From Burkholderiales bacterium (lineage in GTDB: Bacteria; Pseudomonadota; Gammaproteobacteria; Burkholderiales; Casimicrobiaceae), in NCBI GenBank assembly GCA_015075645.1, contig JABTUF010000002.1, positions 310,001 through 374,000 of the forward strand: DNA of 64,000 nucleotides. The letters are read 5' to 3'. Below are positions 60,533 through 64,000 of this stretch, in pieces (position 1 is the stretch's first letter; each line of letters begins with the position of its first letter). Both the position numbers and the translations under genes were made by a program. A model generated the notes under the pieces. That model did no database searches. It was given only the letters and a program-made list of their open reading frames with translations, and was not told where the DNA came from.

Positions 60533-62728
60533 ATGAAAAATTGCCTCCGTTCCGCCCTTGCCCTCGCCGCCGCCCTGCCGACAACGCTCGCCCTCGCCGC
60601 CTCGTTCGGCGGCATCGAGGTCCCGCCGCCGCCCCCCGCCCGGCCGGTGACCGAGACGTTCCACGGGACGACGGTCGTATCGCCGTTCCGCTGGATGGAA
60701 GACCTGAAGGACCCCGAGGTCCAGTCGTGGATGAAGGCGCAGAACGACGCGACCGAGGCGATCTTCGCGCGCATCCCCGGGCGCGACACGATGCTCGCGC
60801 GCATCAAGGAGATCGAGGGGAAGGCCGCCGGCCTCACCTCCGACGCGGTGCGCACCGCCAACGGCCGCTATTTCTTCCTGCAGCGCGAACCCGCCGACAA
60901 CCAGTTCAAGCTGGTCTGGCGCGAGCGCGCGGACGGCCCGGACCGGTTGATCGTCGATCCGGAAGCCCTCGCGAAGTCGACCGGCAAGCCGCACGCGGTC
61001 ATGGACTTCGCGCCCTCTCCCGACGGCAGACGCGTCGCGTACGCGCTCCAGGTCGGCGGCGGCGAGATCGGCACGCTGCACGTGCTCGACCTCTCGAGCG
61101 GCAAGGAGGTCATCGAACCGGTCGACCGCATCCGCTACGCGAGCGTCGCGTGGCTGCCGGACAGCAGCGGCTTCTTCTACGCGCGACTGCGCGAGAACTT
61201 CGAGTCCTATCCGGTCGACGAGCGCTTCGACGACCACGCCACGCACTTCCGCCTCGTCGCCGACCCGGCTTCCGACCGCAAGGTCTTCAGTGCGTTGCGT
61301 GACGGCAAGCTCACGCTCCCCCGCTACGCGAACGGGTTCATCCAGCCGATCGCCGGCAGCAGCCTCGCCGCGAACCACGTGCTCCTCGGCGTCGAGCGCT
61401 TCCGCCTGCTCTACGTCGGCGCGCTCGACGCAGCGAAGCGCGGTACGGCCTCGTGGAAGCCGGTGCTGACCCTCGCCGACCAGGCCGCGGACGTCGCGAT
61501 CGCGGGCGGCTACGTCTACGTCCGCACGCCGAAGCGCGCGTCGCGCTACGAGGTGCTGCGCATGCCGCTCTCGCGGCTCGACATCGCGAAGGCCGACGTG
61601 ATCGTGCCCGCGAGCGAGAGCGTCATCATCCAGATCGGGGCGGCGAAGGACGCGCTCTACGTCGTGCGCCGCGACGGTGCGACGCAGTCGCTGTGGCGCG
61701 TCGAACACCGGCCCGGCGCGAAGCCGCAGCGCGTGGCGCTGCCCTTCGACGGCGCCATCACGCTCACCGGAGTCGCGCAGGACGTTCCGGGCGCCGTGTT
61801 CGAGCTCGGCGGCTGGACGCGGGCGACCAAGCCGTTCGCCTACGACCCGTCGGCCGGCAAGGTGACGCAACTGCCGTTCGTGACGCCCGGCGCGTACGAC
61901 GCCCCCGACGACATCGTCGCGCGCGAGATCCGCTACCGCAGCCATGACGGCGTCGAGGTCCCGATGTCGATCGTCATGCGCAAGGACGCGAAACTCGACG
62001 GCGGCAACCCCACGATCCTCTACGGCTACGGCGCCTACGGCATCACCGAGGACCCGTTCCTCAACCCGCGCTGGTACGCGTGGGTGCAGCGAGGCGGCAT
62101 CCTCGCGTTCGCCCACGTGCGTGGCGGCGGCGTGTACGGCGAGGAATGGCACATGGCCGGCCGCAAGGAGACCAAACCCAATACCTGGAAGGACGCGATC
62201 GCCGCGGCCGAGTACCTGATCGCGCGGGGTTACACGAGCAAGGCGAAGATCGGCATCTTCGGCGGCAGCGCCGGAGGCATCTTCGTCGGGCGCGCGATCA
62301 CCGACCGCCCCGATCTCTTCGCGGCCGCCGTGCCGGCGGTCGGCGTGATGGACGGCCCGCGGTTCGAGTTCGCGTCCAACGGGGCCGCGAACATCCCCGA
62401 GTTCGGCACCGTCAAGGACGAGAAGGAGTTTCGCGCGCTGCTCGCCATGAGCACGCTGCACGCGATCCGTGACGGCACGCCCTACCCGGGCATCCTCCTC
62501 GCCCATGGCGTCAACGACATCCGCGTGCCGGTCTCCGAGTCGCTCAAGGCCGGCGCGCGCTTCCAGCAGGCGACGACCAGCGGCCGCCCGGTGCTGCTCC
62601 GGCTCGAGTACGAGAGCGGGCACGGCCAGGGCAGCACGCGCGCGCAGTCGCAGGAGCGCACCGCCGACATCTGGACCTTCATGCTCTGGCAGTTCGGCGT
62701 GCCGGAGTACCAGCCGGTCGCGCGGTAG
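60533..62728 (+). CDS. prolyl oligopeptidase family serine peptidase (S9)
   Basis: The product is 731 aa with a signal peptide (MKNCLRSALALAAALPTTLALAAS; the early Cys could alternatively mark processing). The beta-propeller domain (about 75-440) is followed by the alpha/beta hydrolase domain: Ser near 578 in FGGSAGGIFVGRAI, Asp in AHGVNDIRVPVSES, His in YESGHGQGST. The nucleophile elbow reads GGSAGG where prolyl oligopeptidase has GGSNGG. FRWMEDLKDPEVQSWMKAQN near the N-terminus is typical S9A. It probably cleaves proline-containing peptides in the periplasm. Confidence 0.93.
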   Translation: MKNCLRSALALAAALPTTLALAASFGGIEVPPPPPARPVTETFHGTTVVSPFRWMEDLKDPEVQSWMKAQNDATEAIFARIPGRDTMLARIKEIEGKAAGLTSDAVRTANGRYFFLQREPADNQFKLVWRERADGPDRLIVDPEALAKSTGKPHAVMDFAPSPDGRRVAYALQVGGGEIGTLHVLDLSSGKEVIEPVDRIRYASVAWLPDSSGFFYARLRENFESYPVDERFDDHATHFRLVADPASDRKVFSALRDGKLTLPRYANGFIQPIAGSSLAANHVLLGVERFRLLYVGALDAAKRGTASWKPVLTLADQAADVAIAGGYVYVRTPKRASRYEVLRMPLSRLDIAKADVIVPASESVIIQIGAAKDALYVVRRDGATQSLWRVEHRPGAKPQRVALPFDGAITLTGVAQDVPGAVFELGGWTRATKPFAYDPSAGKVTQLPFVTPGAYDAPDDIVAREIRYRSHDGVEVPMSIVMRKDAKLDGGNPTILYGYGAYGITEDPFLNPRWYAWVQRGGILAFAHVRGGGVYGEEWHMAGRKETKPNTWKDAIAAAEYLIARGYTSKAKIGIFGGSAGGIFVGRAITDRPDLFAAAVPAVGVMDGPRFEFASNGAANIPEFGTVKDEKEFRALLAMSTLHAIRDGTPYPGILLAHGVNDIRVPVSESLKAGARFQQATTSGRPVLLRLEYESGHGQGSTRAQSQERTADIWTFMLWQFGVPEYQPVAR

Positions 62729-62753
62729 ATCGCACCCCGGCCCCGCCACGGTT

Positions 62754-64000
62754 CTGACCGCTTCGCATCCCGACGATCCGTTCGCGCCCGCGCGCGCGTG
62801 GCTCGCGTCGCGGGGACACACGCCGTTCGCGTTCCAGGAAGACGTGTGGTCCGCATTCCTGCGCGGAGAATCGGGGCTCGTCCACGCGCCGACCGGCATG
62901 GGCAAGACCTGGGCGGCGTGGCTCGGGCCGCTCGCCCTCGGCCCCGACGGCAGCGCCGACGCCGCGCCGCCGCTCTCCGTCGTCTGGCTCACCCCGCTGC
63001 GCGCGCTCGCCGCCGACACCGGCCTCGCGCTCGCTCGCGCCGCCGCGGCGCTCAAACCGCACTGGACCGTCGATGTGCGCACCGGCGACACGCCAGCATC
63101 GGTTCGCCAGCGCCAGGAGCGGCGCCTGCCCACCGCGCTCGTCACCACGCCCGAGAGCCTGACGCTCCTCCTGTCGCGCATCGACTGGTGCGAGCGCTTC
63201 GCGCACCTCGCGGCGATCGTCGTCGACGAGTGGCACGAACTCCTCGGCAGCAAGCGCGGCGTGCAGGTCGAACTCGCGATCGCGCGGCTCACGACCCGGC
63301 GCCCGGTCCCGGTGTGGGGACTGTCGGCGACGCTCGCGAACCTCGACGAGGCCGCCGCGGCGCTCGTCGGCCCCTCGCGCGCGCGCTCCGCGCGCATCGT
63401 GCGCGGGCTGGAGGCGAAGGAGGTCGTCATCGACACGCTCCGCCCGCCGACGATCGAGCGCTTTCCCTGGGCCGGCCACATCGGCTTGAAGCTCCTGCCC
63501 GAACTCGTGCGCGCGATCGAGGACGCGCGCTCGACGCTCGTGTTCACCAACGTCCGGTCGAGCGCGGAGATCTGGTACCAGGCGCTCCTCGAGGCGCGGC
63601 CCCACTGGGCCGGCACGATCGCGCTCCACCACGGCTCGCTCGAACGCGAGGTGCGCGACTGGGTCGAGGACGGGCTCCGCGCGGGGCGCCTGCGCGCGGT
63701 GGTCTGCACGTCGAGCCTCGACCTCGGCGTCGACTTCGCGCCGGTCGACCAGGTGCTGCAGGTCGGAAGTCCCAAGGGCGTCGCGCGCCTGTTGCAGCGC
63801 GCCGGCCGCAGCGGACACCGGCCGGGCGAGGTCTCGCGCGTCACCGTGCTCCCCACGAGCGCGCTCGAACTCGTCGAAGCGGCCGCGGCGCGCGAAGCCG
63901 CCGCCGAAGCGCGCGTCGAGCCGCGCGTGCCGCTCGACGCGCCGGTCGACGTCCTGGTGCAGCACCTCGTGACCTGCGCGCTCGGCGGCGGTTTCCGGCC
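62754..64000 (+). CDS. ligase-associated Lhr-type DEXH helicase, 3' end outside the window
   Basis: This partial gene holds the first ~415 residues. Walker A is HAPTGMGKTWAAW, the DEXH box is VDEWHELLGSKRGVQ, motif III is LSATLAN, and domain 2 has LVFTNVRSSAEIWYQALL, LDLGVDFAPVDQVLQVGSPKGVARLLQRAGRSGHRPG. DEWHELLGSKRG is typical of the helicase that clusters with an ATP-dependent DNA ligase and an exonuclease in a proposed DNA repair set; those partners would lie beyond the window. No ATG, GTG or TTG precedes the conserved N-terminus in frame; CTG at 62754 is the only candidate, so the start is uncertain. Confidence 0.85.
   Translation, partial: MTASHPDDPFAPARAWLASRGHTPFAFQEDVWSAFLRGESGLVHAPTGMGKTWAAWLGPLALGPDGSADAAPPLSVVWLTPLRALAADTGLALARAAAALKPHWTVDVRTGDTPASVRQRQERRLPTALVTTPESLTLLLSRIDWCERFAHLAAIVVDEWHELLGSKRGVQVELAIARLTTRRPVPVWGLSATLANLDEAAAALVGPSRARSARIVRGLEAKEVVIDTLRPPTIERFPWAGHIGLKLLPELVRAIEDARSTLVFTNVRSSAEIWYQALLEARPHWAGTIALHHGSLEREVRDWVEDGLRAGRLRAVVCTSSLDLGVDFAPVDQVLQVGSPKGVARLLQRAGRSGHRPGEVSRVTVLPTSALELVEAAAAREAAAEARVEPRVPLDAPVDVLVQHLVTCALGGGFR

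Overview
This window is chromosomal DNA from a very GC-rich (about 70% by eye) Gram-negative bacterium, most likely a betaproteobacterium. The evidence is gene order: ilvE / CHCC zinc-finger protein / waaF; YciO / site-2 protease / trpS / scpA / scpB / rluB; sppA / gph / rluC diverging from rne; and nadE / glnB. LPS heptosyltransferase, a TonB receptor and a YhdP-type envelope protein confirm an outer membrane. Almost everything is dense housekeeping coding sequence, and codon use looks uniform. The accessory material is one decayed insertion sequence and several families of short repeats.

Layout. 0-13.6 kb: thioredoxin reductase, an Smr-domain protein and a small exported protein; nitrilase-like hydrolase plus YhdP, divergent from glnE; a MarR regulator divergent from ilvE with a perfect operator between them; zinc-finger protein, waaF and an NTF2-like protein. 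13.6-15.6 kb: a REP/BIME palindrome array interrupted by a frameshifted IS110-family element. 15.6-24.9 kb (minus strand): tldD with a small downstream gene, a liv branched-chain amino acid (or amide) ABC transporter with a LivM-LivG fusion, a PQQ-type sugar dehydrogenase, mscL and the P-II gene glnB. 24.9-34.2 kb: nadE, a COG3146 acyltransferase-like gene with an enoyl-CoA hydratase, and the rluB/scpB/scpA/trpS/M50/YciO operon. 34.3-41.3 kb: a CysB-type regulator with an MFS exporter and a DUF192 protein; a LuxR-type AHL receptor without a LuxI; a Fur-box-preceded siderophore receptor and piuC. 41.3-50 kb: sppA, gph and rluC, then rne with a strong promoter and a ~560-nt leader, a low-molecular-weight phosphatase, and uvrB. 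50-64 kb: a Do-family protease, an esterase, a PEP-mutase/isocitrate-lyase family enzyme with a TRAP transporter, a fused indolepyruvate:ferredoxin oxidoreductase, a second REP array, a prolyl oligopeptidase, and the start of a ligase-associated Lhr-type helicase that runs off the window.

How the genes fit together. Nitrogen control is represented by glnE and glnB at separate loci. Iron uptake (TonB receptor plus PiuC) sits behind a Fur-like site and beside a quorum-sensing type regulator. The scp/rluB and rne/rluC blocks cover chromosome segregation and RNA maturation. uvrB carries a candidate SOS operator of the Gram-positive LexA type.

The most interesting signals lie between genes. (1) Two copies of an inverted-arm TGTCAAC heptamer element each fill a gene-gene junction exactly and supply the upstream gene's stop codon. 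(2) REP palindromes with a GTRG head occur at three loci, one inside the scpA-scpB junction. (3) An IS110 element sits in the loop of such a palindrome, and its non-coding end contains a target-like 8-mer. (4) A CGAAC-N4-GTTCG palindrome fills the uvrB promoter spacer. (5) A YTTAAK-N5-YTTAAK-like box precedes the Do protease gene. I did not recognise any tRNA, rRNA, CRISPR array or prophage. The REP, IS and heptamer findings are the best candidates for something under-described; I see no large novel multigene system.
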